From assembly GCF_003977665.1 (NCBI RefSeq), contig NZ_RYYV01000007.1, positions 236,330 through 300,329 on the forward strand: 64,000 nucleotides of DNA. The letters are read 5' to 3'. The notes below the pieces were generated by a model. It ran no database searches. It had not been told where the DNA came from and saw only the letters and a list, made by a program, of their open reading frames with translations. The position numbers and the translations under genes are program-made. Positions 8,673 to 18,105 of the stretch are shown here, piece after piece (within the stretch, counting starts at the first letter, position 1; every line of letters begins with the position of its first letter). The DNA is from Dyella choica. GTDB lineage: Bacteria > Pseudomonadota > Gammaproteobacteria > Xanthomonadales > Rhodanobacteraceae.

Positions 8673-10778
8673 TCATTGTGCAGATAAACCCAACTCCTGC
8701 GCAAAGAACGTGAGCATGATTGCCGTATTGCCTACGCGCTGGCTGAAGGGCGCGCCAATGCCATGTCCGGCATTCATGCGCGTTAGCAGCAGGATCGGCT
8801 GATCCGACGTCGTGGCGTTCTGCAGCGTCGCCGTGAACTTGCGTGACTGCCACGGCGCCACGCGCGGATCATTCGCGCCGGTCGTCATGAACACGGCCGG
8901 ATACGCGGTATGCGGCCGCACATTCTGCAGCGGCGAATACGCCAGCGTAGCCTTGAACTGCGCCGTATCGCTCACCGTGCCGAATTCGCTCACGTTGTAC
9001 GCGCCGTTGGCAAAGTCGGTTTCATGGCGCATCACGTCATAGATGCCCACCATCGCCGCCACCGCACGATAATCGGCCGGATGCTGCACAAGTGAGGCAC
9101 CCATCAGCAGGCCGCCATTGCTTTCGCCAAGAATTCCCAGATGGGCGCGGTCGGACCAGTGCGCATCGAACAGGGCCAGTGCGGCGGCATGGAAGTCGTC
9201 AAAGACGTTCTGCTTGTTGAGCATCTGGCCCTGCGCATGCCAGTCCTCCCCGTATTCGTTGCCACCACGGATGTTGGCGAAGGCCAGCACGCCGCCCCGT
9301 TCCAGCCACGCCAATTCAGGCCCGATGAAATGCGGTGCAATGGGAATGTCGTAGCCACCGTAGCTATAAAGAATCGTGGGGCGTTGGCCGTTCGGCGCGA
9401 CGCCGCGCAGGCTCAGCAGTGTGACCGGTATCCGGGTGCCATCCTTGGAGACGCCTTCGAGACGGTGCGCCTCCACCTTGCTGTAATCGGCAGCGGGTTT
9501 CACTTCGAAGACCGTATGCAGGCTGCCGCTTTTCGCCTCGTAGTCGGCCCAGCGCGCAGGTAGCGTCCAGCCGCCGTAAGTCACCAGCGCGTGATCCCGG
9601 CCTTGCTCCGCGACGATGCCTGCGACGGTGATGTCGTGTTGGGGAAGCGGCACTCGGCGCACCAAGTTGCCACGCGCGTCGTATTGTTCCGCCCACCAAT
9701 CCGGGCCCCAGCTGCGCGTGACCAGGAAGCCGTCTGCGATCGGCGCGACCTCCTGCAGGGCGCCTTCGCGCTGCGGCAGCACGGTGGTGACTTCGCCTTG
9801 TGCATCGATCGCAAGCAGCATGCCGCGTGGCGCATCGGCGAAGCTCGTCACCAGCAGGCGCGAACCTGCCCACGCCGCATTGCGCACATTCGCATCGTAG
9901 CCCAGCACCTTCTTCCACCCGGTACCTGTGCGCAGATACACCTCGGCCGATCCGCCGTCGCCGATGTTGGCGAGCACGGCAAGCTGCCTGGCACCCGGCG
10001 AGGTCCGCAAGCGGTACTCGGCCACTTTCGAATAGCCTTGGCCGAACACCGCTTCGTCGGTGCCCGCTGCACTGCCTAGTGTGTGGTGCACCAACGCGGC
10101 GTCGAACTGTTGCACTTCCGCACCGGCCGGCGGCAACGGGAAGCGCACGTAGACCAAGCCATGTTCATCGGCATCCCACGCAACGTCTTGCGGCGTGGTG
10201 CCGCCACCCGCATAGGGCAATGCGTCGCTCAATGTCTTGCCGTTGCTTACGTCGAGCAGGTGCAAAGTGGTCAATTCGCTGCCACCTTCCGCCGTGCCAT
10301 ACGCGAGATAACGCCCGCTGGGCGAAGGCCAGTAGCCGGTGATCGCGGTATTGCCGTCGCCGGCATTCAGATCCACCAGCACGCGGGCCTTGCCTACCGG
10401 CCAGGCTTGCGCCATCAGCTGCGGCTGTGGCTGTGGTGGGGTCTCCTGCAGGTAGAACAGCGTGCCGCCGGCAAGCAGCGGCGAGGAACGCGTAGTCGAG
10501 GTGATCGCCAGTTGCCGTACACGTTCGCTCATGGCCTTGCCGTCGGGCATCGCGGCAAGCACCGCTTCGGTGTACTCGTTCTGCGCCTTGATCCAGGTTT
10601 GCACCGCTGGATCGTGTGGGTTTTCCAGCCAACGATAGGGATCGTCCACCGTGGTGCCATGTAGGGTAGTGGCGGCAGATCGGCTAGGCGAAGCGGGGGG
10701 CTTGGCAGGGTCTCCGGCGTAGGCAGCCAGGCTTGCGAACAGGGCGACGGCGGGCAGGCAACGTAGGAAAACAGACAT
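8673..10778 (-). CDS. Secreted prolyl oligopeptidase (S9 family)
   Basis: A 701-residue protein with a signal peptide (hydrophobic VALFASLAAYA then GDPAKPP), a seven-bladed beta-propeller over about residues 80-420 and a C-terminal alpha/beta hydrolase. It cleaves short peptides after proline. The N-terminus YRWLENPHDP is the S9A signature. Catalytic residues are Ser in GESNGGLLMG (about 546), Asp in GANDPRVAP (about 633) and His in NAGHGIGAPF (about 670). It probably acts in the periplasm. It is divergent to a second S9 peptidase. Confidence 0.95.
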   Translation of the reverse strand: MSVFLRCLPAVALFASLAAYAGDPAKPPASPSRSAATTLHGTTVDDPYRWLENPHDPAVQTWIKAQNEYTEAVLAAMPDGKAMSERVRQLAITSTTRSSPLLAGGTLFYLQETPPQPQPQLMAQAWPVGKARVLVDLNAGDGNTAITGYWPSPSGRYLAYGTAEGGSELTTLHLLDVSNGKTLSDALPYAGGGTTPQDVAWDADEHGLVYVRFPLPPAGAEVQQFDAALVHHTLGSAAGTDEAVFGQGYSKVAEYRLRTSPGARQLAVLANIGDGGSAEVYLRTGTGWKKVLGYDANVRNAAWAGSRLLVTSFADAPRGMLLAIDAQGEVTTVLPQREGALQEVAPIADGFLVTRSWGPDWWAEQYDARGNLVRRVPLPQHDITVAGIVAEQGRDHALVTYGGWTLPARWADYEAKSGSLHTVFEVKPAADYSKVEAHRLEGVSKDGTRIPVTLLSLRGVAPNGQRPTILYSYGGYDIPIAPHFIGPELAWLERGGVLAFANIRGGNEYGEDWHAQGQMLNKQNVFDDFHAAALALFDAHWSDRAHLGILGESNGGLLMGASLVQHPADYRAVAAMVGIYDVMRHETDFANGAYNVSEFGTVSDTAQFKATLAYSPLQNVRPHTAYPAVFMTTGANDPRVAPWQSRKFTATLQNATTSDQPILLLTRMNAGHGIGAPFSQRVGNTAIMLTFFAQELGLSAQ

Positions 10779-10922
10779 GCCTCAAGCTCCTGCAGCGAAG
10801 GGAAGAGACGGACCAGCCAGCCTATATCGGACCCAAGCCAAAGCGAAACGGGACGCTTGGCGCTTGCCACACCCATGCGCTTGGCTATGCTGGCCGATTT
10901 TCGTATTGAAGGAGTTTCCTGC

Positions 10923-13343
10923 ATGCGCCGACTGCTGCTTGCGGGCCTTGTCGCCCTCACCGTCCTGCCCGTGGCGGCGCAAACCCCATCGAGCGCGCCC
11001 AAGCTCGACCTGGAAACCGTCATGGCCAATCCGGACTGGATGGGGCAGGCGGTGGAAAACCCGTACTGGAGCGTGGACGGCCGCAGCTTGTACTACCGCT
11101 TGAAGCGGGATGGCAGCCCGGTGCGCGACCTCTATCGCGTGGATCCGGCAAGCGGCACCAACAGCAAGCTCGATGCCGCCGAGATCGCCCAGGCGGAAGG
11201 TCCTGCCGTATACGATCGTGCGCATCGCCATGCGGCGTACCTTTTTCATGGCGACGTGTTCCTGGTGGACTTGAGCAGCGGCCGCCGTACGCAAGTCACG
11301 CGCAGCCCGTCGCCGGAATCGTCGCCGCGCTTTTCCGCGGACGGCCGCTCGCTGCAATTCCGTGAAGGCAACAGCTGGTATGTCTACGACCTGGCCAGCG
11401 GCGTGACTTCGCCGGCCGCGGTGCTGAAATTGTCTGACGATCCGCACGACAAGAAACCCGATGCGCTCGGCCAGCAGCAGCTCGACCTGTTCAAATCTCT
11501 GCGCGAAGACAGGGCGGACAAGGATGCCGTGCATGACAACGAGCAGGCGCTGGCCCACGCCGATCCCACCCGCGCGCCGCAGCCGTTCTATCTGGGCGAC
11601 AAATCGCAGCTGGTGGATACCGAGCTGTCGCCGGACGGCCGCTGGATGCTGGTGGTAACGCAGCCGGCCCATCACGACGAGGGCAAGGCGCCGGACGTGA
11701 TCCATTTCGTTACCGAATCCGGCTACACCGAAAACGAACCCTCGCGCCCCTATGTAGGACGCAACGAACCGGCGCCGCAGTCGGTACTGCTGCTGGATTT
11801 GAGCGCGCACAAGAGCTACCCGCTGGCCACCGACAACCTGCCCGGCATCAAGGACGATCCGCTCAAGGCGATCCGCGCCAGGACCGTGGCTGAACTCAAG
11901 AAGGCCGGCAAGGAAGACGAAGCCAAAGCGCTGAAAGCCCCGGATCTGCGGCCGGTCACGCTGTACAGCACGGACAGCGGCAGCGCCGGCATCGTGTGGA
12001 GCGATGACGGACGCAACGCCGCGCTGGTATTCACTGCCATCGACAGCAAGGATCGCTGGATCGCCAGTGTCGATTTCACGCAGCACGCCCTGGTGCCACA
12101 GCACCGCCTGCACAACGACGCATGGGTCAGCTGGAATTTCAACGACGTGGGCTGGCTCAAGGACAACCGCACGCTGTGGTATCTCAGCGAAGAGAGCGGT
12201 TACTCGCAGCTCTATGTGAAGCCGCTGGACGGTGTGGCCAAGGCGCTGACTTCCGGCAAGTTCGAGGTGAGCCAGCCGCAACTTGCCGGCGACGGCCGCT
12301 GGTTCTACCTGCGGACCAACAAGCTGGCACCCTACAGCTATGACGTTTATCGCGTGGCATCCAACGGCGGCGAACTCAGTCGCGTGACACAGTACGGCGG
12401 CATGGAGCAGTTCGTCCTGTCGCCTGACGACCGGCAGCTCGCCGTGCTGCACTCATCCGCCTATGTCCTGCCGCAGCTGGCCGTGCAAGGTACGGAGAGC
12501 GGCGCGGCGCGCGAACTCACCAGCACCATGAAGCCCGGCTTCAGCGCGCACAAGTGGATCGAACCGAAGATGGTTCAGGTGCCTTCTTCACACGGCGCCG
12601 GCGTGATTTACGCGAAGTACTACGGCCCGGCGGACGAAAGCGATGTGCCGGCTTCGCGTCCCGCCGTACTGTTCGTGCATGGCGCCGGTTATCTGCAGGA
12701 CGTAAAGGCCGCCGCCACGTATTACCAGCACGAGCAGCTGTTCAACAACCTGCTGGTGCAGGAAGGCTACGTGGTGCTGGACATGGACTACCGCGCTTCC
12801 GAAGGTTACGGCAGCGCATGGCGGACGGCGATTTACCGCCAGATGGGCCATCCCGAACTGGAAGACCTGCTGGACGGCAAGGCCTGGCTGGTCAAGCAGC
12901 ACGGCGTCGATCCCAGGCGTGTCGGGATTTACGGCGGCAGCTACGGCGGCTTCATGACCGAAATGGCGCTGTTGCGCGCACCCGGCGAATTCGCGGCCGG
13001 CGCGGCACAACGCCCGCCTTCCGACTGGGCGACCTACAACGATTCGTATACCTCGGCCATCCTCAATCATCCGCAGATCGACCCGGAAGCTTACCGAGTC
13101 AGCTCGCCGATTACTTATGCGGAGAGCCTGCGTGATCCGCTGCTGATCAATCACGGTCTGATCGACGACAACGTCATGGCCAGCGATTCGGTCCGCCTGT
13201 ACCAGCGCTTCGTCGAATTGCACAAGCGAAACTTCTGGATCTCGCTGTATCCGCTGGAGCGGCATGAATTCGAACACGCGGATGCGTGGTATGACGAGTA
13301 TCGGCGAATCAACGAATTGTTCGAGACCTGGGTGAAACCGTAG
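10923..13343 (+). CDS. Secreted S9 family peptidase (dipeptidyl-peptidase-like)
   Basis: An 806-residue protein. The start is set at ATG 10923 after AAGGAG because it opens a clear signal peptide (RRLLLAGLVALTVLPVAAQ); a 22-residue upstream extension is rejected. A beta-propeller (repeated S-P-D-G-R-W type strands) precedes the hydrolase domain with Ser in GGSYGGFMTE (about 683), Asp in LIDDNV (about 761) and His in ERHEFEH (about 790). It should release dipeptides or cleave small peptides in the periplasm. The TAG stop is the second to fourth base of a dispersed palindrome. Confidence 0.94.
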   Translation: MRRLLLAGLVALTVLPVAAQTPSSAPKLDLETVMANPDWMGQAVENPYWSVDGRSLYYRLKRDGSPVRDLYRVDPASGTNSKLDAAEIAQAEGPAVYDRAHRHAAYLFHGDVFLVDLSSGRRTQVTRSPSPESSPRFSADGRSLQFREGNSWYVYDLASGVTSPAAVLKLSDDPHDKKPDALGQQQLDLFKSLREDRADKDAVHDNEQALAHADPTRAPQPFYLGDKSQLVDTELSPDGRWMLVVTQPAHHDEGKAPDVIHFVTESGYTENEPSRPYVGRNEPAPQSVLLLDLSAHKSYPLATDNLPGIKDDPLKAIRARTVAELKKAGKEDEAKALKAPDLRPVTLYSTDSGSAGIVWSDDGRNAALVFTAIDSKDRWIASVDFTQHALVPQHRLHNDAWVSWNFNDVGWLKDNRTLWYLSEESGYSQLYVKPLDGVAKALTSGKFEVSQPQLAGDGRWFYLRTNKLAPYSYDVYRVASNGGELSRVTQYGGMEQFVLSPDDRQLAVLHSSAYVLPQLAVQGTESGAARELTSTMKPGFSAHKWIEPKMVQVPSSHGAGVIYAKYYGPADESDVPASRPAVLFVHGAGYLQDVKAAATYYQHEQLFNNLLVQEGYVVLDMDYRASEGYGSAWRTAIYRQMGHPELEDLLDGKAWLVKQHGVDPRRVGIYGGSYGGFMTEMALLRAPGEFAAGAAQRPPSDWATYNDSYTSAILNHPQIDPEAYRVSSPITYAESLRDPLLINHGLIDDNVMASDSVRLYQRFVELHKRNFWISLYPLERHEFEHADAWYDEYRRINELFETWVKP

Positions 13344-13411
13344 GCTGGGTTGCAAAACCCAGCATTGCCATGCCGCAGCGCACGCGATGCCGGGATTGTC
13401 ATCCCGGCTTG
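13340..13411. repeat. GTAGGCTGGG dispersed palindrome, copy 2
   Basis: The same palindrome family. Its first bases G-TAG supply the stop codon of the S9 peptidase gene. The right half ends in CCCGGCTTGCG instead of CCCAGCCTACG, so this copy is partly decayed. It separates the peptidase from the convergent PadR gene. Confidence 0.8.
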
Positions 13412-13421
13412 CGCCTGCGCA

Positions 13422-14090
13422 TCACTTGTCGTGGTTCTTGCGTCCCGCGGCGATTTCAGCCGCGGCGCGTTCGAGAATCTCGGCCACGCGTTGCGCCTCC
13501 GCCTTCCAGTCACTGCCGCGCATCAGCACCGCGTGCTTGAGCGCATGCATGGCCTTGCGCACCGACATCGGCACCGAAAGCTTGGCGAACAGGCGCGCGC
13601 TTTCGCGCGTGCGCTCGATGATGGCCTCCACGGTCGCGCGATTGGCTTCAAGAAAGGCACGGCCTTCGCCGGTAATGGCATACAGCTTGCGGCCGCCCTG
13701 CTCGTTCTCCACCGAGGCGTAGCCCAGTTCTTCCAGCATGGTCAGGGTCGGGTAGATGGCGCCGGGACTGGGCGAGTACTGGCCGAGGAACATCTCCTCG
13801 ATGGTGCGGATCAGTTCATAGCCATGCCGTGGCTGTTGTTCGATCAGGGCCAGCAGCAGCAGCTTCAGATCGCCGTGACCCAGCATGCGGCCGCCGCCGC
13901 GACGCCCGCCGCCGTGCAGGTCGCCCCACTCGCCAAACGCTTCGCCGGGATGCCCGAACCCGCCATGCCGGCCGCGCCGGCCGTGGAATTCGAACTCCTC
14001 CTCGCCGAACCAGCCACCTTCACGCCAGCCCCCGCAGCCGCCGTCATGATGGCGGTGCATGAAGCGATGGAACAGGAAATGCCTGTGCAT
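13422..14090 (-). CDS. PadR-family transcriptional repressor with His/Gly-rich N-terminus
   Basis: A 222-residue regulator. The start MHRHFLFHRFMHRHHDG (14090) is chosen because the double operator lies just upstream. The first 75 residues are rich in His, Gly and Arg; then comes the PadR winged helix (LKLLLLALIEQQPRHGYELI, SPGAIYPTLTMLEELGYA, GGRKLYAITGEGRAFLEAN) and a C-terminal helical dimerisation part. PadR proteins repress detoxification or efflux genes and often themselves. The His-rich N-terminus suggests a metal-binding role, which is inference. The divergent DUF899 gene is a likely target. Confidence 0.9.
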   Translation of the reverse strand: MHRHFLFHRFMHRHHDGGCGGWREGGWFGEEEFEFHGRRGRHGGFGHPGEAFGEWGDLHGGGRRGGGRMLGHGDLKLLLLALIEQQPRHGYELIRTIEEMFLGQYSPSPGAIYPTLTMLEELGYASVENEQGGRKLYAITGEGRAFLEANRATVEAIIERTRESARLFAKLSVPMSVRKAMHALKHAVLMRGSDWKAEAQRVAEILERAAAEIAAGRKNHDK

Positions 14091-14100
14091 GATATAACTC

Positions 14101-14135
14101 CGATATATCGAAATCGTGGAAGAAACGATATATCG
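14101..14135. promoter_or_regulatory. Double palindromic operator for the PadR regulator
   Basis: Two exact copies of the perfect palindrome CGATATATCG lie at 14101-14110 and 14126-14135, 25 bases apart from start to start, each followed by AA. They sit 11 bases upstream of the PadR start codon and before the divergent DUF899 gene. The site is A/T-rich against a GC-rich background. The most likely reader is the PadR protein itself. Confidence 0.75.
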
Positions 14136-14249
14136 AAGTTGTATCGGATGCAAGCCCGCGGGCGGGCGTGGCCATTCCTGGCTACCACTTGTCTGTTTCC
14201 ACACCCCCCGTTCGTCACTCACTTAGGGCACCCGTCAGGAGAAGCGAAC

Positions 14250-14960
14250 ATGACCCAGAATCCCACCCTCGTCCCCGCTGCCGAACTGGTCAGGCGTAAC
14301 GCCGCCACCCAGCCGAACGAAAGTGAGCAATACCGCCACGCCCGCAACGAACTGCTGCGCGAGGAAATCGAACTGCGCCGCCATATCGAACGCGTAGCCC
14401 AGATGCGGCGTGCGTTGCCGCCGGGCGGCGAGGTGATCGGCGACTATCGCTTCCGGGGTGAAAACGGCCCCAGCGATTTCGCCGGATTGTTTGGCGACAA
14501 GCAGACCCTGGTCGTCTACAGCTACATGTTCGGCCCGCAACGCGAGCGGCCCTGCCCGATGTGCACATCGATGCTGAGCGCATGGGAAGGCGAGGCGCGC
14601 GACATGCAACAGCGCATTGCCCTGGCGGTGGTGGCGCGTTCGCCGATCGAGCGACTGGTAGCCTTCAAGCAAGAGCGCGGCTGGCGCGATCTGCCGCTGT
14701 ACTCCGATTTAAATGGCAGCTTCACGCGCGACTATCACGGCATTGCCGAAGACGGCAGCGACGTGCCGGCGATCAATGTCTTCACCCGGCGCGACGGCCG
14801 CATCCGGCTGTTCTGGGCCGCGGAAATGGGTTTTGAAACGGTCGACCCCGGCCAGGATCCGCGGGGCGCACCCGATCCCATGCCGATATGGACCGTTTTC
14901 GACATGACGCCCGAGGGGCGCGGCACGGACTGGTATCCGAAGCTCGACTATCCGGCATAG
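14250..14960 (+). CDS. DUF899 thioredoxin-like protein
   Basis: A 236-residue cytoplasmic protein of the DUF899 family, which has a thioredoxin-like fold. Visible are LVVYSYMFGP, the CPMCTSML motif where a CxxC pair would sit, and RDYHGI followed by VFTRRDGRIRLFW. ATG 14250 follows AGGAGA at a good distance; the frame stays open far upstream only because of the GC-rich antisense of the PadR gene. Function is not established for the family. Its position across the CGATATATCG operators makes PadR control likely. Confidence 0.88.
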   Translation: MTQNPTLVPAAELVRRNAATQPNESEQYRHARNELLREEIELRRHIERVAQMRRALPPGGEVIGDYRFRGENGPSDFAGLFGDKQTLVVYSYMFGPQRERPCPMCTSMLSAWEGEARDMQQRIALAVVARSPIERLVAFKQERGWRDLPLYSDLNGSFTRDYHGIAEDGSDVPAINVFTRRDGRIRLFWAAEMGFETVDPGQDPRGAPDPMPIWTVFDMTPEGRGTDWYPKLDYPA

Positions 14961-14965
14961 CACGC

Positions 14966-15018
14966 ATGGCAACGCTGGGTTTAGCAACGTAAGCCTACGA
15001 TTGCCATCCCAGCCTGCG
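14966..15018. repeat. Decayed GTAGGCTGGG palindrome
   Basis: Fragments of the same repeat (GCTGGGTTTAGCAACG, AAGCCTACG and CATCCCAGCCTGCG) lie in scrambled order between the DUF899 gene and the convergent diguanylate cyclase. It reads as a degenerate copy. Confidence 0.5.
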
Positions 15019-15027
15019 CGAGCACGT

Positions 15028-16782
15028 TTACGCGCGCAGCATGTCGTCCGTTGACTGCGGAGCTGCGACGAGCTGATTGCGGCCTTGCGCCTTGGCCTGG
15101 TACAGCGCCGTATCGGCGGCGTTGAGCAGATCCAGCCAGGTAATCACCACCGTATTGCCTTTCGCCACGCCGAAGCTCGCCGTCACGCTCAAGGCCGAGA
15201 CGCCCGGTGCGCTGATGCTGTCGCCCGAAATGGCTCGACGAATGTCTTCCGCCAGCTGGCACAGCTCCTTCATCGACAAACCGTTGGTCAGCACCGCGAA
15301 TTCCTCGCCGCCATAGCGGAAGGCCATATGCGGCTCTTTCACCAGATGCCGGATGCGTCCGGCGACTTCACGCAGCACCAGGTCGCCGACGATGTGCCCA
15401 TGCTCGTCGTTGATTGGCTTGAAGTAATCGATGTCGATCAGGACCAGGCCGCGACCCTTGGAAAGGCGTACCGGCTCGGCCGAGAGATCGCCGGTGATCT
15501 CCTCCAAGGCATGGCGATTGTGCAGCCCGGTGAGTGCATCGGTATGCGCCTGCCGGCGCAGCGCCTTGCTCAATTCATCACGTTCAATGGCCAGCTGCAT
15601 GCCGCGCATGTGCTGTTGCCGCAGCGTATCGATGGCTTCATGCAAGGCGCGCGCCTCCATGCTGTTGCCGGCACGCGGCGCTCGCCGCAGGTCGCCGTTG
15701 GCAAGCCCCACGATTTCTCGCTTCGCCAGCAGCAGCGGACGCACTACCAGGTTTTGCGCCGCCCGCAGCACGCTGAGCGCAAACACGATGAACGACACCA
15801 GGAAGGCGCCGATCAGCAGCATGTGCCGGCCTTCCGCCCGCTGCGTATCGGCCACCTGGGCCATGGCGCGAAGCATGAACAGGTCTTCCAGGTCCTCCAG
15901 CGCCATCAGGTCCGGACGCACCTGGCTGGTGAAGGCCGCGGCACGGATACCGTAATCCGCTCCCTGGGAGGCCACCAGCGCATCAGTCATGGCCAGCGTG
16001 TGCCCGAAGAAGCCGCGCTCGACGCGTGAGCGTACCTCCTGGATATCGTCGTCGTTCCGCCCGGGCAGGTGCATGTCGCCTGGCATCAGGTGATGCAATT
16101 CGTCGATATGACCGCGCAACGCAGCCATGCCGAGGCGGCGCATCGGATCGATGGGCTGCGGCGTGGACAAGGGCACCACCAGCATCGAAGCGAGCCGGCC
16201 GCCGTATTCACGCAGGTCGCTCAGGATCCGGGCCATCTGCATGATGCCGGTCTGATCCGGGGCCAGCTGCTGCGCCTGGTGGTAGAAATCGCCGATCAGC
16301 GGATCGAGTTCGCTGCGTGCCTCGATCAGCTTGTCGATGGCCGCTTGCAGATCCTGCGGCGAACGTTCGGCAGGCATATGGCGCGCCAGGGCGTCGTAAG
16401 CGGCTCGGGCCTGGGTCAGCGAAGCCCGTGCGCGCGCAAGCTGGCTGCCCTCCGCATCGGCCTGCGGCTGTGTGCGTATCAATTGTTGGAGTTGGCCAAG
16501 CGCGGCATCGGTACGTTGGCGTGACCCGGCGACTTCCGCCTGGATGGAGGCATAGCTAGTGGCGGAGTGCGGATCCAGGCTGAGCAGAATGTTGGAGGGG
16601 GCACGCTCGGTGGACGCCGCATTGCCGGCTTTCAGCGCCTGGTCAAAGGAGGTCAGCGCCTGCAGGTTGCGCGTGCTCTGCCGGTAGCCTTGGGCGTACC
16701 CGGCGAATACGTAGGATGAAATGCCCGCAGCCACCGCCAGCAAAAGCGCTGCCCCCACCCTTAGCTGTGCCTGTAGCTGCAT
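15028..16782 (-). CDS. Membrane diguanylate cyclase (GGDEF)
   Basis: A 584-residue inner-membrane protein that makes cyclic di-GMP. One membrane segment lies at about residues 9-30, then a long, mostly helical periplasmic region to about 320, a second membrane segment (LLIGAFLVSFIVFALSVL), a HAMP-like linker and a C-terminal GGDEF domain from about 420 with the active-site sequence YGGEEFAVL. DIDYFKPINDEHGH, the metal/GTP region, is intact, so it should be active. No EAL domain is attached. Confidence 0.95.
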   Translation of the reverse strand: MQLQAQLRVGAALLLAVAAGISSYVFAGYAQGYRQSTRNLQALTSFDQALKAGNAASTERAPSNILLSLDPHSATSYASIQAEVAGSRQRTDAALGQLQQLIRTQPQADAEGSQLARARASLTQARAAYDALARHMPAERSPQDLQAAIDKLIEARSELDPLIGDFYHQAQQLAPDQTGIMQMARILSDLREYGGRLASMLVVPLSTPQPIDPMRRLGMAALRGHIDELHHLMPGDMHLPGRNDDDIQEVRSRVERGFFGHTLAMTDALVASQGADYGIRAAAFTSQVRPDLMALEDLEDLFMLRAMAQVADTQRAEGRHMLLIGAFLVSFIVFALSVLRAAQNLVVRPLLLAKREIVGLANGDLRRAPRAGNSMEARALHEAIDTLRQQHMRGMQLAIERDELSKALRRQAHTDALTGLHNRHALEEITGDLSAEPVRLSKGRGLVLIDIDYFKPINDEHGHIVGDLVLREVAGRIRHLVKEPHMAFRYGGEEFAVLTNGLSMKELCQLAEDIRRAISGDSISAPGVSALSVTASFGVAKGNTVVITWLDLLNAADTALYQAKAQGRNQLVAAPQSTDDMLRA

Positions 16783-16961
16783 CGATACCCGTTCCGCACC
16801 ACGCTTGCGCCCATCACCCGTTCGGCCCCATTGATGGCACCCCGGACGGGTCCATCATGGTCGCAAGACGGCTGAGGCATCCCTGAATTTTTTGGCCTTG
16901 GGACAAAAAGTCCAAAGGGGCGGAATGCCCTATCGGCAGGATCGGGAAAAACCAAAGGCGT

Positions 16962-17645
16962 CTAGTCGAAACCTCGCAAGCGCGCGACCACGCCGACGGA
17001 AGCGATCAGCGCGCCCGAGAGCAGGCGCATGTCCATCGGCAAATGCCGGCGCCGCACGTCCAGCAGCAAGGCTATGCGCGGTTCATCGCTGTGATTGAAC
17101 ACTTCGTGCGGGTAGGTGTCGTCCCAAAGCAGGTATTCGCCCTGGCCAATGCGATGTTCGTGGCCATCGAGCGAAAGCACGGCCGCTGGCCTGCCTTGTC
17201 CGTCCACCGGCACCGACAAGCCGAGCTGGAAGCGCAGCACGCCCCGAAACGGACCGCGGTGCTGAGGAATATGCTTGCGGGGCGCGAGGAACGACAAAGT
17301 GGCCGAAAGCACGTCCGGCGTGGAGGCGATGAGTTGCGCCAGCGTGGGGCAGGCCGCCAGGTGCCGGGCAATGCCGGTGCCATAGACCTTCAGCAGATAC
17401 ACGCGCCAGTCCTTGCCGTCGTTGGCCGAAATCGACGTTTGCGCGGGCATCACCTCGTGAAAGCGTGGAATCGCCTGCATCTGCGTGGCCACCGCCAGCG
17501 CTTCGTCGCGAATGGCCTGCCACGCATCGCCAAAGCGGCTTGCAGCGGGAAAGTAGAGGCTCGCGTCCAGCACCGGCGGCGTATCGATGCGCGCATCGTA
17601 GAGACGGCGAACTGCATTGGCGGACAGGTCGTATAACAGGCTCAT
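16962..17645 (-). CDS. Aspartyl/asparaginyl beta-hydroxylase-family dioxygenase, LpxO-like
   Basis: A 227-residue Fe(II)/2-oxoglutarate-dependent enzyme. The start MSLLYDLSANAVRRLYD is chosen over 26 upstream residues without family character. Family marks are the iron-binding His in PQHRGPFRG, RFQLGLSVP and WDDTYPHEVFNHSDEPRIALLLDVRR, which carries the second His and the 2-oxoglutarate Arg. Bacterial members include LpxO, which hydroxylates lipid A acyl chains; that role is plausible but not proven. A short hydrophobic C-terminus (LLSGALIASVGVVARL) could anchor it to the membrane. Confidence 0.85.
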   Translation of the reverse strand: MSLLYDLSANAVRRLYDARIDTPPVLDASLYFPAASRFGDAWQAIRDEALAVATQMQAIPRFHEVMPAQTSISANDGKDWRVYLLKVYGTGIARHLAACPTLAQLIASTPDVLSATLSFLAPRKHIPQHRGPFRGVLRFQLGLSVPVDGQGRPAAVLSLDGHEHRIGQGEYLLWDDTYPHEVFNHSDEPRIALLLDVRRRHLPMDMRLLSGALIASVGVVARLRGFD

Positions 17646-17735
17646 GCTTGTCGTCCCTAGTCGCAATGAATCCGATCGGAGGCCCTGGCGCCATCTATGC
17701 TGCGGTGTCTTGCGGCGGTACAACGTGAAGGCCGA

Positions 17736-18050
17736 TCAGGTCGCGACAACGGATGACGCTCGCGGTGTGATACGCCGCATGATGTCGTCACGGGTAGGCA
17801 GGGTTTTAAGGTCATAGGTGGCCTGCAGGGCCAGCCAGCTTGCAGCGTCTCCCCCGAAGTAACGCGCGAGCCTTTCGGCGGTATCGGCTGTAACGGCGCG
17901 CCGCTCATTGACAATTTCGCGTATGCGCGTTGAGGGCACGCCAAGTGCCATGGCTAGCGCATTGACGCTCATGCCAAGAGACGACAGGAATTCCTCCCGC
18001 AGAATTTCACCGGGGTGGACAGGGCGCAGGCGATTGACAGGTTTAGTCAT
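17736..18050 (-). CDS. higA: HigA-type antitoxin without a HigB partner
   Basis: A 104-residue XRE-family DNA-binding protein. RPVHPGEILREEFLSSLGMSV is the HigA/VapA signature; the helix-turn-helix is VNALAMALGVPSTRIREIVN and the C-terminus has AERLARYFGGDAASWLALQ typical of the family. HigA normally follows a small RelE-fold toxin gene (higB). The 55 bases upstream lack any toxin gene and then the diguanylate cyclase begins, so this copy is an orphan. It may now act as a plain repressor. Confidence 0.92.
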   Translation of the reverse strand: MTKPVNRLRPVHPGEILREEFLSSLGMSVNALAMALGVPSTRIREIVNERRAVTADTAERLARYFGGDAASWLALQATYDLKTLPTRDDIMRRITPRASSVVAT

Positions 18051-18105
18051 AGGGGCAACTCCCGATTAAATACCCTTCGCCGGAGCGAATGGCACACGCC
18101 GTGCA

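Noticed and set aside
10782..12452. 556-residue open frame antisense to the S9 peptidase
   Set aside because: A shadow of GC-rich codons of the 806-residue peptidase; low-complexity composition and no family features.
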